This document shows, piece after piece, positions 10,701-19,698 of a stretch of DNA of 64,000 nt. Numbering within the stretch: position 1 is the stretch's first letter; every line of letters begins with the position of its first letter. Origin of the DNA: Prevotella koreensis (lineage in GTDB: Bacteria > Bacteroidota > Bacteroidia > Bacteroidales > Bacteroidaceae); the NCBI RefSeq assembly GCF_003977605.1, contig NZ_RYYU01000001.1:127175-191174 (forward strand), given 5' to 3'. A program made the position numbers and the translations under genes. The notes beneath the pieces are model-generated. The model worked only from the letters and a program-made list of their open reading frames with translations. It had not been told where the DNA came from and searched no databases.

Positions 10701-11832
10701 ATTTGCTGTTGTACAAGCCTTCATCCAGGAAAGCATAGCAATCTTCCAGTTTCGCACCCGTGAAGGCCTCGCTTTCAATTTCAACAGGCTCGGTTTGGGT
10801 GAATTTGATTCGCTTTAGGTTGCATACATTTGAGAAAGCATAATCTGCAATTGATTTTAATTCTTTCGATAGAGTTAAAACTACATTACTTACTTTAGGC
10901 GGACATACCAACAGGCAAAGACCTTCTCGCTCACGTTTGTATAGCACCTTGCCTTCAATTAAAAAATTGTCATTCATCCCATTATCGTGGAAGCGAATAG
11001 ATTCCAAATTGGGACAAAAGGCGAAAGCTCCCTTGCCTATTTCAGACAGATTATTGATAGGGAGCACAAATTCCGTGACGTATGAGTTTTCACGGAAAGC
11101 ATTAGCATCAATGGAGATGACCCTGAATCTTTTTTCGTTATAAGTTATTGTTTCTGGTATAGATATGGTCTCAGACTGCAGAGCGTAGTTGTCCTTATCA
11201 ACGCTAACGGATTCATCGTCTTCCAGAACACGATAAAGGATATGGTCTTTGCCAACAAAAAGTTTGTTGTCCTCTATTTCCCCTAAACTATTAAAACACT
11301 CGGAACCTCCACATCCATAGGGAACGGATAGCCTAACGGAATCGCAGTCTTCAAACGCATGTTTAGATAGTATTTCGGGGCAGGAAAGGAAGTGAATGAC
11401 CAGGTTTTTGCAATTTGTAAATGTCCCGCTGTCAATCTGTTTTACTTTCTCAGACAGGTACACCTCTTCCAATGCCGGACATTCTTTGAAACAGCTTGAT
11501 CCGATGCTTACACTAACATCATCCGTTGTGAGTCCGTGAATAAAGTTTACACTTTTGAGATTAGCGCAGTCTCTGAATGCCTGATTGCTGATTCTTTTCA
11601 CGTTGGGACCGAAAGTGATAGACTTCAGATTATTACAACCTTTGAAGAGCTGGAACTTTATAATATCCACACCTTCATCGATAGTTACATCCGTCAGCTC
11701 ATCAAAGTTTACTGTTTTAACACCATCCTTCCGACTCAATACGGTATATATAACTCCTTCTATTTCTTCTTCTTTTATAACAAAGAACTCTGAAAGATAG
11801 TTGTCTTTTGTAATTGTAATAGATTTGTTCAT
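7744..11832 (-). CDS. leucine-rich-repeat / Ig-like protein, candidate eCIS tail fibre
   Basis: This protein has 1362 residues and no signal peptide (it starts MNKSITITKDNYLSEF), so it is not a normal BspA surface protein. Residues about 40-880 are LRR_5/BspA-type repeats (for example GCNNLKSITFGPNVKRIS). Residues about 890-1200 are four Ig-like (BIG2-type) repeats of about 78 residues with the recurring motif ITSGNGNYSV. The C-terminus has two copies of a module of about 68 residues, each starting YNPN and containing a GR-N-K-R-YI pattern (FIGRSNKRAERMDYI and YIGRDNKQPDRKNYI). Its place between a baseplate-linked protein and the tape measure is where fibre genes (Afp13) sit in related loci, and no other fibre gene is present. 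The binding role is an inference from position and architecture. Two of the Ig repeats are almost identical in DNA. Confidence 0.75.
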   Translation of the reverse strand: MNKSITITKDNYLSEFFVIKEEEIEGVIYTVLSRKDGVKTVNFDELTDVTIDEGVDIIKFQLFKGCNNLKSITFGPNVKRISNQAFRDCANLKSVNFIHGLTTDDVSVSIGSSCFKECPALEEVYLSEKVKQIDSGTFTNCKNLVIHFLSCPEILSKHAFEDCDSVRLSVPYGCGGSECFNSLGEIEDNKLFVGKDHILYRVLEDDESVSVDKDNYALQSETISIPETITYNEKRFRVISIDANAFRENSYVTEFVLPINNLSEIGKGAFAFCPNLESIRFHDNGMNDNFLIEGKVLYKREREGLCLLVCPPKVSNVVLTLSKELKSIADYAFSNVCNLKRIKFTQTEPVEIESEAFTGAKLEDCYAFLDEGLYNSKFKDTLEKYLRVQKDDNTFTFNNNVYSIIAASDYKEAALVKWKDEKKEVIDESVPFAGVNYSVVKILDGAFRSNTEITNLSITKAVREIEGNPFADCTKLTEITVGKDNERFTAENGVLLEKTGKKERKLIAYPAGRNVKDYGIPENIVSIGENAFKNCSLTQIVIPKDDMITMDGKSGLPDKLDVVLPSVSAYKIYSKSSWNNYHLVLPDYEHEGIKYHLNIDKNKRTAEIVDAKAGLKEVTIPVTVKFGDDDFKIEKICSGAFKKCTSLTKITCDSEIPVALEKDVFNKKMTVYVPSKCYVFYNSATNWNVHTIFDGEKPDKFTVGKIIYSKMNDSEVSIQSVSGVETKDQLIIEPTVCYHNYTFNVVAIMDGAFEGINCASITIPDTVISIENNPFKGCSGNVKIKIDKDGSFKENNGLFVKDNTLVFCQPKCRDIIIPENINITRIGTNAFASCPDLKSINLESLMNVEPPTFEGQPGCKKTIQVVVPFGKIAAYRKTEWNDYFDLKQLYVLSLEKESLTLIEKDTEIVNITSGNDNYSVENSNPSVVTSSLSKYTIVVKSIQAGNAIITITDTRTSQIATISIKVISPLALAQNSVSLMVNASRTVSITSGNGNYSVVSNNSAIAAASLNGSSISISGRKAGSATITVTDKQSSMTATIRVTVMKNLTLSYSAVTLMVNATVTVGITSGNGNYSVVSNDSAIATASLSGSSIYISSGNSGSATITVTDKQSLKRATISVTVVKNLTLSYSSLSMVIHTNKTVNILSGNGCYSVTTNNRSIVSASITGNSIIVHALNPGNSIVTVTDTITSQTAKISVTSSVGVSDNLPYNPNALQVIAEKDGKYLLTDGRSRMVMFANREDAYNGMRIAMRHNLHCFIGRSNKRAERMDYIFEFWAGTSGLTNQPLTKTDLISYNPNNLTAVSMGSSGWSIRDGNHWMFIADNEADAKAIISILKNYTKVGYIGRDNKQPDRKNYIMTYLE
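8444..8911 (-). repeat. two direct 234-bp repeats encoding Ig-like domains
   Basis: The stretch starting at 8444 (TAAGAAAGGGTCAGATTCTT) is repeated at 8678, exactly 234 bases or 78 codons later, with high identity along the unit. The unit length keeps the reading frame, so gain or loss of a copy would lengthen or shorten the protein without breaking it. Confidence 0.8.
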
Positions 11833-11861
11833 GATTTTGTTTTATTATGTTATTAATTCTA

Positions 11862-13742
11862 TTAAAAGTCATTTGATAATTGTAGGGTACCAGAGGAGTC
11901 GGATTCTTTCCGAATCTGCTGCAGCCAATCTTCATTGAATAATATGGAAGACGTGGGCACATCCATTACGAATATAACAGATTTTGAGGCTGTTATTAGT
12001 AACAAAATGCTGCTATAATCCACTCCGCCTTTATAGTCTATGCCAAAAGTTCGAATTTGTTTGAATGCTTTTGGGTCATTATTTGCCAGATTAGCGAGTA
12101 TGATATATTCAAAGATTTTGTGTATTTCCATATCAAAATCTTCTTTCAATGAATCTACAGTATCTATGACGACATTATTTAATCCGTCAATAGCATCGGA
12201 GTCAAAACTCTGGAAAGATTTGATGTCGTATTTTTTACTCTTAATATTATCATAAATTTTCAAAAGAATATTTTTATGATTTTTATCTGTATAGCCATAT
12301 TCTTGCATTAATTTCTTAGCCTTTTCAACATGAATCTGTTCTATTGATACCTTCTTGTCTGAGTCTGTGTAGTTAAGGATATCATAGATGCGACGGTCAC
12401 CAGCCAATTCATATTCAATCATAAACAAAGGAATTCTGTTATTGGCCATCTCCGCTTCTAGTTTCTTAACAACCTCTTCTTTTTTTAATCCCTTTTCTGT
12501 TTCAATATTACCATATAGCGTCCACCTCAAGAAATCAGCTTGTTGGTAGTCACTCTGTTCGAGTGTTTTCTTTAGTGATAGATGTGACTCATTGTGTGCA
12601 TCCCAATACTGTTCGAATTGAGGGGATTCTTTGTAATAGGAAGGAATCATGCGATCACCCAATTTCGCACTTGATTTTACAGGAATCAAGATTGGTCCAT
12701 CAGATGATTTTAGGTTTGGGTCAAAATTGTTTATCATTAACTTTATTCGCTCGAACATACGCTGGATGACGGTTTCTGCTGCATTCTTTCCCAAAGCACT
12801 TGTCACGCTTTGGAAAGCAGAACGAGATGAAGCTTCATTGCTATTTGCAGTATTTACTGAGCCTAATACAACTTTGTTCTCTAAATTACCTGTATGATCA
12901 CTCGTCTCTATACCATCGTATCTGTTATGGTAAATGTTGTATGCGACGATAAATTCATTAAATGCCGACAACAAATCATCTGCAAATGCATGGAACTGAT
13001 GGCTTTGCCGATTATTGAAATGTATGCCTTTCAATTTCTTCTTCATGTTCTCACAGTCTTTAATGTAAGATTTCATGGCTTCGGGCACGTAATTGGCAAC
13101 GCCGATAAAGTTGTCTAATCCTTCCATCAAGATATTTCTCTTCTCCTCGAAATGACGAGCAACACGTTTCAAGAAAATGGGCAACACAGGATATTCAACA
13201 AGATCTCCCATGGAAACTGATTTCGGTTCAGAAAGTACAGGAGCAGAAGCTGTTTTTTCCTTTACAGACGATTTGACATCTTTCTTTCGCACGAGATAAG
13301 GAACAACATCCACCAACACTTCCGTGCCTTTCATCGTGCATGACTGACTGGTACAATACTGTTCGGGAACTTCCTGGAAATGTACTTTCAATCCAAGCAC
13401 AAATTGATCAATATCTGTGACATCTTTCAACGGTTTTTCATTTTTGTCTTCTACCAAAGTGTATTCATCCCTGTTCTCCAACTTGGCATAGCTATAGGTG
13501 CGTGTTTCCGGTAATTCTACCAGCAGCCCGGACTCTGTAATTGCCGTTCCAGGATTGATGGTAATGTTGGCTTTCTTGTCTTCAACGTCATAACTGTATC
13601 CCAGACCATTCAGCACACCATTTCCCAACATCAGGCGGCGCGTAATCATCACTTGTTGATGCAGAAAATCAAAACTGCGGTTCAACGCCTCACTCGTCAG
13701 GATATTTCCTTCAGAGTATTTTGGATATTTGTTGTTTGCCAT
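11862..13742 (-). CDS. conserved eCIS baseplate-linked protein, possible fibre anchor
   Basis: This 626-residue protein begins with a pattern I associate with Bacteroidetes eCIS loci: an entry peptide with GNILTSEALNRSFDFLHQQ, then LMLGNGVLNGLGYSY and an ITINPGTAITESGLLVEL strand segment that resembles the N-terminal part of phage tail-fibre or baseplate attachment proteins. A cysteine pair (YCTSQSCTMKGTEVLVDV, residues about 135-155) is followed by a long charged helical region. It lies between the Afp12-like wedge and the LRR protein, with gaps of 13 and 29 bases, so it may connect fibre to baseplate. The exact role is not known to me. Confidence 0.6.
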   Translation of the reverse strand: MANNKYPKYSEGNILTSEALNRSFDFLHQQVMITRRLMLGNGVLNGLGYSYDVEDKKANITINPGTAITESGLLVELPETRTYSYAKLENRDEYTLVEDKNEKPLKDVTDIDQFVLGLKVHFQEVPEQYCTSQSCTMKGTEVLVDVVPYLVRKKDVKSSVKEKTASAPVLSEPKSVSMGDLVEYPVLPIFLKRVARHFEEKRNILMEGLDNFIGVANYVPEAMKSYIKDCENMKKKLKGIHFNNRQSHQFHAFADDLLSAFNEFIVAYNIYHNRYDGIETSDHTGNLENKVVLGSVNTANSNEASSRSAFQSVTSALGKNAAETVIQRMFERIKLMINNFDPNLKSSDGPILIPVKSSAKLGDRMIPSYYKESPQFEQYWDAHNESHLSLKKTLEQSDYQQADFLRWTLYGNIETEKGLKKEEVVKKLEAEMANNRIPLFMIEYELAGDRRIYDILNYTDSDKKVSIEQIHVEKAKKLMQEYGYTDKNHKNILLKIYDNIKSKKYDIKSFQSFDSDAIDGLNNVVIDTVDSLKEDFDMEIHKIFEYIILANLANNDPKAFKQIRTFGIDYKGGVDYSSILLLITASKSVIFVMDVPTSSILFNEDWLQQIRKESDSSGTLQLSNDF

Positions 13743-13755
13743 ATTGTATCGGTAT

Positions 13756-16122
13756 TTATTTATTGTTTCTTTGCCAATAATAGTCGTGTGGCTCTAATGT
13801 AGTGTAGTCAAGACGACTATAACGATTTGTACTTACTTCCTTCTCCGATGCCATCTTAGCAGACTGGTACATATTCTTCAGATGAGAAAGGGTCTGAACA
13901 AATGCCGTCAGATGCCCTAAATCCGAATATCCATGCTCCATATCCTTCAAAACGTCATCATGTTGATTCTCAATGTCCATCATTTGGCGCGGTCCAATCC
14001 AACAGATCTTGACTGCAATATGCGCAGGGAACATCTCTTGGATGCTTTTCTCAACCAACTCTCGAAACTGATAGTTCTGAGTAACATTCAGCCATCCTGG
14101 GAGAACCGCTGTTACTTTCATGCTGTATGGATCTTCAACGTATTCATGTTCGTTCTCAGAGCGATATTGGCGAAGGAAGGGCTCTGTTTCTTTTTCCACA
14201 GGTGCATATAGGCAGTGTTCGTAGAGATGTATGCCAAATGTCTCTGCATAATCCACTTCTCGGTTATCTTCAAATTCAATGATGTTCTCCTTCATCTGAA
14301 TAACCTTAGGATGGAGGTGCCGGGCCGGATGATAGTTTTTGACTCCGAAGGCGACAGACAATTTACGCTCTATGGCATAATAATTACCATCATTGAAGTC
14401 CTCTCCCTTATAATTAGGGTCAAGTGTCAAAGGTTGTGTGTAGTCAATGGCACGGGCACGATGATAACCCAGATAAGGTAAATATCTAAGGAGATTGGTC
14501 TTGCTGTCCATCTGTTCGTATTCTCGTTTTGTGACATCATGGCCTTCATCCTCCTGGGCGATATATTGTAGGACGGAATATTTCACGAAATCCTCGTTGA
14601 AACGGGCGAGAAGATGGTTCAAAGCCATATTGCGTTGCTTTAGTTCGCCTTGAGCATCGAAGATATGCTTCTCATACCAGTCGCCATACGTCTTCTTCTC
14701 GACTATTTTTTCAAAATCGTCAATATCACTTCCTGTAAGTACTCGATGCATATAGCCCAACTGATGTTCCTTCCAGTCGTCAAAATGGCTGTATTTCTCC
14801 CATGATAGCAGATGTCGGGCGCTATTGATACGCATCAGAAAGTCTGCCAGCAATTGGTCGAAGAAAAGCAGGTATCCTTTGAACTGCATTCGTTGTGCCT
14901 TGCGCAAATCATCTTCTGTGTCAGATATATTTTCACGCCCCACAAGATAGATAGACGGGAAATCGTCTTGAATGGTATAATATCGGTCATACTTGTGGTT
15001 CTTGGAAGTCTCTTCTTCGAACCTGCAAACAAAAGGTGATTGCCCTGCAGTGGAATGCACATTCGCATCATTTTCTGGAATTTTAGCTGTGAACTGATAA
15101 TTGTCGAGCATGAATGTGAATTGAGACAATCTCGGGTCTTGGGAGAATCTGAATGATTTCTTTGTTATAACATCATCCTGAAGCGAGAGCTCGTAGTTCA
15201 TGTTAACAACTTCCCTGAGATTTTCTTCTTTAACTACAAAGGCCAGATGACGAACCCCTTTAACGCCACTATGCTGCATGATAATATTAATTATATCTGA
15301 AACATAAAGTTTGTGATTAGTGTCGAGAGGCTCAATCTCACTCATGTCAACATAACCGAGACGAGGTAATGGTCCGGTAAAAATATCGGAGACGGAATAG
15401 CCTTTTTCCAGCATTTCCGTAAAAGAATACAGATGAAGACTTGTAGAGATATACTGTGATATTTCATCAAGTAATGTTGATAGCAGCGCATTGTAGTCAT
15501 AATCAGACTCAACTTCGATATCTGCTTCTATGCCAACAGGGATATGTTCCATGGATTTACATGGCAGGAAGTTTTCACACAGGTTACGGTGTTTCATCAG
15601 TAGACGATCAACTTCCTGCTTGGCCGCCCCTGCCGATGATGGGGTATTGTCCACGAGGTCAACAAAAACGTCATAATATCCTTTCACGTCTACGCTTTTG
15701 CTTTCTGAATCAATACCTTGGGCTTCAGAAAGAATATCCTCTGGTAAATATACCTTACGAGTGGTGGGGGTTAACCAGACATTCTTAACGCCTGCTACGT
15801 TTTCCAAAATCAATTTGCGATAATCGCCAATCGTTATCGGACCAGAGGACAAGGCCTTATATGGCTCGTGAAAAGAATATTCATGCGACGGATAATGGTA
15901 CCCATCAGGTGTAAGAAGATCGGGGATGTCAAATGTCATTCGGTACCCGAGATCAAGTACCGAGAAGCACAGGATTTCATGTAGCGTGATACCTGGATCC
16001 GTTGGATTATAGTCAGTCCAAAGGCTTCCACTCAACTCGCTTATACGTTTCATACCGAGTTGCCGTAATGCATTTATGTCTAGGACCAGGCGTCCATTAT
16101 TATTCTCTTTGTATTGTGCCAT
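13756..16122 (-). CDS. eCIS baseplate protein (Afp12-like)
   Basis: This 788-residue protein fits the Afp12/Pvc12 position and pattern. Its N-terminus has the motif LSGSLWTDYNPTDPGITLHE, which is shared by large baseplate wedge proteins of these systems, followed by LCFSVLDLGYRM. The C-terminal part contains LPGWLNVTQNYQFRELVEKS and an ending resembling the wedge-binding segment (MFPAHIAVKICWI). It follows the Afp11-like gene by 5 bases, indicating translational coupling. The family builds the wedge of the baseplate together with Afp11. Confidence 0.8.
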   Translation of the reverse strand: MAQYKENNNGRLVLDINALRQLGMKRISELSGSLWTDYNPTDPGITLHEILCFSVLDLGYRMTFDIPDLLTPDGYHYPSHEYSFHEPYKALSSGPITIGDYRKLILENVAGVKNVWLTPTTRKVYLPEDILSEAQGIDSESKSVDVKGYYDVFVDLVDNTPSSAGAAKQEVDRLLMKHRNLCENFLPCKSMEHIPVGIEADIEVESDYDYNALLSTLLDEISQYISTSLHLYSFTEMLEKGYSVSDIFTGPLPRLGYVDMSEIEPLDTNHKLYVSDIINIIMQHSGVKGVRHLAFVVKEENLREVVNMNYELSLQDDVITKKSFRFSQDPRLSQFTFMLDNYQFTAKIPENDANVHSTAGQSPFVCRFEEETSKNHKYDRYYTIQDDFPSIYLVGRENISDTEDDLRKAQRMQFKGYLLFFDQLLADFLMRINSARHLLSWEKYSHFDDWKEHQLGYMHRVLTGSDIDDFEKIVEKKTYGDWYEKHIFDAQGELKQRNMALNHLLARFNEDFVKYSVLQYIAQEDEGHDVTKREYEQMDSKTNLLRYLPYLGYHRARAIDYTQPLTLDPNYKGEDFNDGNYYAIERKLSVAFGVKNYHPARHLHPKVIQMKENIIEFEDNREVDYAETFGIHLYEHCLYAPVEKETEPFLRQYRSENEHEYVEDPYSMKVTAVLPGWLNVTQNYQFRELVEKSIQEMFPAHIAVKICWIGPRQMMDIENQHDDVLKDMEHGYSDLGHLTAFVQTLSHLKNMYQSAKMASEKEVSTNRYSRLDYTTLEPHDYYWQRNNK

Positions 16123-16127
16123 GACTG

Positions 16128-18965
16128 TTAGAATTCAATAACATGATTTTCTGCGGAAGTAAACATCTCATATGCTTCTTTCTCTATCACCTGGTCAGCA
16201 ATGTTATATATTTTCTGATCATTTCCAGAGTTGTTGGTAACGATAATCCTTGCCGACTTGACATAATCCACATATTCTAAATTCTCAAGGAAGAAATAGA
16301 TGTCGGAAACGTTTTTCGATTTATATGTAAGGCTGTTCACGGAATCCTTATTCTTTGGATTAAGCCACGGTGCTATGTATTGTCTCAATTCCTGATTAAG
16401 TTGCTCACGATAATGCCTGAGGTCATAATAACCCTTCCTTAATTGTACGTTACATTCTACGGTTATGGTACGGTAGGCAAAATTGGTCACATCAATCGAC
16501 ACGTGAGGCGATGTGAGACGGGCAATAAACTGCCTTATTTCATCGAGGTTCTGAACGGTCACCTTAGGTTCCAGAATATTGGATTGAGGATTAAGCTCTG
16601 TGTTGGGACTTAATAGGAGAAGCACATTGCCCGGTTCTTCAACCAACTGTTGGACCCCTTCTTTTCCAAAGCGAACATTTGGAAGGCATAACGCAAAGGA
16701 AACCTGAGGGAATTTCTGTAATACCATTCGCTCGTAGTCCCATATTGAAGAAGCGCGATTCTTATGGCGCAGCCTTTCGCTTATGCGGGTATAGAAACTC
16801 TCCTCACTTTCCGCCTCTTGTCCGTCAAAAGAAGATGAAGGCTGCTCAACGGATTTGATGGCTGCATTGCGAACCACGAGACGGTTTACCGTTCCGGCAG
16901 GTAGTCCAAAACGGAGGTGAGACAAGTCGTTGTCGTTGTCGCAGAATGTTGCCGTCGTACAATTGGTACGTGCCAGAACCAGTGATGGCATAGGACTGCC
17001 GGCAGGCTTGGACATTTGCAAACGTAACCATGTCGTATCTGATTCGTCAATATCAATATTCAAAGGAATGACAAAAGTAACCACGCCGGAATGATTGAAA
17101 TGATCCGTGGTGTCACGAATGATCCCATTCTCGGAGAAATCTGTCCAACCATCGGCTGACAGGTATTGCCAGACATAGGTGTCGGCTGTACTCACAAACG
17201 AACTGGGATTGAGTATCTCAAAATAGACATTGAATTCGCCTTCCGATGGTAAATGCTTAATGGATACGTTAAAACTGCGTTCCGTTGAATTCTCTGGTAG
17301 CGGGTGAAGATTTGGCCATAAGCTGTAATTGTAATCTGTATACTCGGCATGGGGGTGCTCCAGAGGCAAAACAGGATGAATGGCAAACATTCTTGAGTTG
17401 GACGAATGGTATTCAGACTCCAAGACATAACTGATGGCAATACTTTGTATTTCAGGGATATATGGTTTTTCTGGCATAGATAGTTGCTGTTCATCTGTCA
17501 CCATCACACCATTGCGCTCTATCAACCTGGTATTATGCATCATTACCTTACCCAGCAACGTATTATAAAGGTTCTGACCATAATCTACTGATGACACGAA
17601 TTGTATTTGACCTTCAGATAGGTCCAAATACTCTCTACAATGACTTTTGAGTTGAAGCCAGTCACGAGCACTTTCAGAACCATTAAGCCAGATAGCAGCA
17701 AATCTCTTGTAAAAACCTTGTTGAGAATTATCAAGCAATCCCCATCCGTCTTGATAGGATTTGTAATACGCGGCAAGGTCTTCAGGCATTCCCTTCCAGT
17801 TAATATGAAGCGAATAAGGCTCTTTCAAAAAACTGTTGAAGATACGATGATTCTTTATTTTGAAAGTTGATGCATCAGCAACAGGGACTGTTCCAAAAGG
17901 AAGAAATGGGGTGTCACGATTCACTATTCCATAGTCTGTGAAGCAGTCTAGCTCGTGTGAATTCTTCACCTCGACTCTGATTTTTTCTATCCTGACAGCC
18001 TCTTCTTTATCAATATCAATATGGGATTCAATGAAATGCGATGGAAGTTTTGAGAAAACAAACCGCAGAACAGGTTCATGAGCATCTAATCCCATGTGAT
18101 GGATTGCTTCTTCGTATATAACTATGGGAGGCATCTTTTCTGTTACATGGATCTTGATGCGCTCATCAGAGATTTCGCTCTTTAGACTTATCCACTCTGT
18201 AGGAGAAGAATAATCGACACGTACTAAGTCACGCCATTCTTCAACAGACGAACTGAATGTCAGTTCAATCATTCGTTCTCCATCTGTCAGAGATAGTAAT
18301 GGAGAAGATAGGGCAAAACCAAATTGTGCATGACTTTGGAACTTATCTTCATGGGGAGTAGAAAGACTAAGGAAACCATCCTCACACATTGATGTTAATG
18401 TCATCACCTGGTCAACACCAGCATGACTGACAGAGATGTTAAAGTCTGTAGCATAAACACGCTTACGGCCATTCTTGTCTGTTCCGCCATCACACAGAGT
18501 CCCTTGGGGAAGTACGGCTCGTTCCTGGTTCTTTGTTAGTTCGAAGAAGAGGTTTACCCGATCGGCTACCGCGCCTTGAGGTTCAAAATGCAAAATATGG
18601 CGATAGTAGTAATCCAAATGTCGCTGAGCCAACCGGTTGAGTTCTTCTTGAGCGACATGGAATACATCTGCAAAAGCAAGGAAAAGACCAAGATGAGGCG
18701 GTACTTCCCCTTTCTTCTCCAGCTCATCCAGGAACTGAGTCTTTACCTTTTTGTTGGCATAATCATACACATCAGTAAAATATTCCTCCCAATGGTCATC
18801 TAACTGGTTCTTGTCGTTATAATATTTGATGTGGGAAGCGAGTTGGGCTGCCTCATGAAGCAGTCCTTCACGTGTCCGGTCATCAAGCTTGAAATAGTCA
18901 GGTTTCAAACCGTGCGGAAAACGTTTATTCTGATACGTGCCTTGATATTCTATGTCTTTTTTCAT
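16128..18965 (-). CDS. eCIS baseplate protein (Afp11-like, gp6/baseplate J type)
   Basis: This large wedge protein of 945 residues follows the gp25-like gene. The N-terminus is helical (HEAAQLASHIKYYND). A region near residue 155 (FFELTKNQERAVLPQGTLCD) and the C-terminal segment with FYTRISERLRHKNRASSIWD, followed by a YERMVLQKFPQVSFALC stretch, is typical of Afp11 and baseplate J-like proteins. In assembled particles this family forms the ring to which the wedge and fibres attach. No frameshift is visible. Confidence 0.8.
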   Translation of the reverse strand: MKKDIEYQGTYQNKRFPHGLKPDYFKLDDRTREGLLHEAAQLASHIKYYNDKNQLDDHWEEYFTDVYDYANKKVKTQFLDELEKKGEVPPHLGLFLAFADVFHVAQEELNRLAQRHLDYYYRHILHFEPQGAVADRVNLFFELTKNQERAVLPQGTLCDGGTDKNGRKRVYATDFNISVSHAGVDQVMTLTSMCEDGFLSLSTPHEDKFQSHAQFGFALSSPLLSLTDGERMIELTFSSSVEEWRDLVRVDYSSPTEWISLKSEISDERIKIHVTEKMPPIVIYEEAIHHMGLDAHEPVLRFVFSKLPSHFIESHIDIDKEEAVRIEKIRVEVKNSHELDCFTDYGIVNRDTPFLPFGTVPVADASTFKIKNHRIFNSFLKEPYSLHINWKGMPEDLAAYYKSYQDGWGLLDNSQQGFYKRFAAIWLNGSESARDWLQLKSHCREYLDLSEGQIQFVSSVDYGQNLYNTLLGKVMMHNTRLIERNGVMVTDEQQLSMPEKPYIPEIQSIAISYVLESEYHSSNSRMFAIHPVLPLEHPHAEYTDYNYSLWPNLHPLPENSTERSFNVSIKHLPSEGEFNVYFEILNPSSFVSTADTYVWQYLSADGWTDFSENGIIRDTTDHFNHSGVVTFVIPLNIDIDESDTTWLRLQMSKPAGSPMPSLVLARTNCTTATFCDNDNDLSHLRFGLPAGTVNRLVVRNAAIKSVEQPSSSFDGQEAESEESFYTRISERLRHKNRASSIWDYERMVLQKFPQVSFALCLPNVRFGKEGVQQLVEEPGNVLLLLSPNTELNPQSNILEPKVTVQNLDEIRQFIARLTSPHVSIDVTNFAYRTITVECNVQLRKGYYDLRHYREQLNQELRQYIAPWLNPKNKDSVNSLTYKSKNVSDIYFFLENLEYVDYVKSARIIVTNNSGNDQKIYNIADQVIEKEAYEMFTSAENHVIEF

Positions 18966-18976
18966 GCGTCCATCAA

Positions 18977-19393
18977 TTAAAATCTAAGTCCTCCTTCATA
19001 ATAGAAGGGAAACACCATGTTAAATTGAGTGTTAGATGACTTGATCGTATATGCAATAGAAATTTCTATACTTTCATCGGAAAGGTTGTGTTCTATACTA
19101 ATATCGTCAACATCAACACGGGGTTCGTTTTCAACGATCGCATATTCAATCATCCTTTTCAGACGCTGTTGGTCGATGGTGTTGTAATTTCTGACGAAAG
19201 CAAAATCATCGATCTCGGTACCCAAGTTGGGATGGAACATCCGTTCTCCTAGACGTGTCTGTACACATAAACGAACGCTTCGGGCCACATTAGCCTCATC
19301 AGAGAGCATCACAATACCTCGGCTCTGTTTAGAGAACATAGGGGGAAAACTCCAGCCACGTCCCATAAAAGTGTATTTTTTCTCTTCTGCCAT
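18977..19393 (-). CDS. eCIS baseplate wedge protein (Afp9-like, gp25/IraD family)
   Basis: This small wedge protein of about 138 residues has the typical gp25-like core: GWSFPPMF near the start, then VRLCVQTRLGERMFHPNLGT and a segment IEYAIVENEPRVDVDDISI. I chose the ATG at 19393 (MAEEKKYTF) over the upstream one at 19426, because the upstream start would overlap the end of the PAAR gene by 28 bases, while 19393 leaves a 5-base gap as elsewhere in this operon. Confidence 0.85.
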   Translation of the reverse strand: MAEEKKYTFMGRGWSFPPMFSKQSRGIVMLSDEANVARSVRLCVQTRLGERMFHPNLGTEIDDFAFVRNYNTIDQQRLKRMIEYAIVENEPRVDVDDISIEHNLSDESIEISIAYTIKSSNTQFNMVFPFYYEGGLRF

Positions 19394-19398
19394 ATTTG

Positions 19399-19686
19399 TC
19401 AGCCTCCAATAATTACTGTTGGACATCCAACGGCAGCATTAGCCCCACATAGACATACATCGGTAGTGCGCAAGGCGGGGCGACCACAGATAAGTACACT
19501 TGTGCTTCCTGCTACGAAAGGTGAAGAAGGTAAGTGGGGAGAAGCGGGAGTCGGTACAATGGGGCAAATATGTAAATCGCCCACCACTGCTGCTGGCTGT
19601 CCTCCTATCAAGACGGTAGAAGCACCAGGACCAGTTATCACTCCTCCATGCGTGGTTACGTCTCCCACTCTTACTGCTGCTGCCAT
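19399..19686 (-). CDS. PAAR-repeat spike tip protein (Afp10-like)
   Basis: This protein of 95 residues is a PAAR protein, the sharp cap on the VgrG-like spike. It shows repeated glycine/proline turns (GDVTTHGGVITGPGASTV, GQPAAVVGDLHICP, GRPALRTTDVCLCG) with histidines and cysteines (HxC and CxC) placed to bind a metal ion. It follows the spike gene by 12 bases. Confidence 0.9.
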   Translation of the reverse strand: MAAAVRVGDVTTHGGVITGPGASTVLIGGQPAAVVGDLHICPIVPTPASPHLPSSPFVAGSTSVLICGRPALRTTDVCLCGANAAVGCPTVIIGG

Positions 19687-19698
19687 ATCTAATCCATA

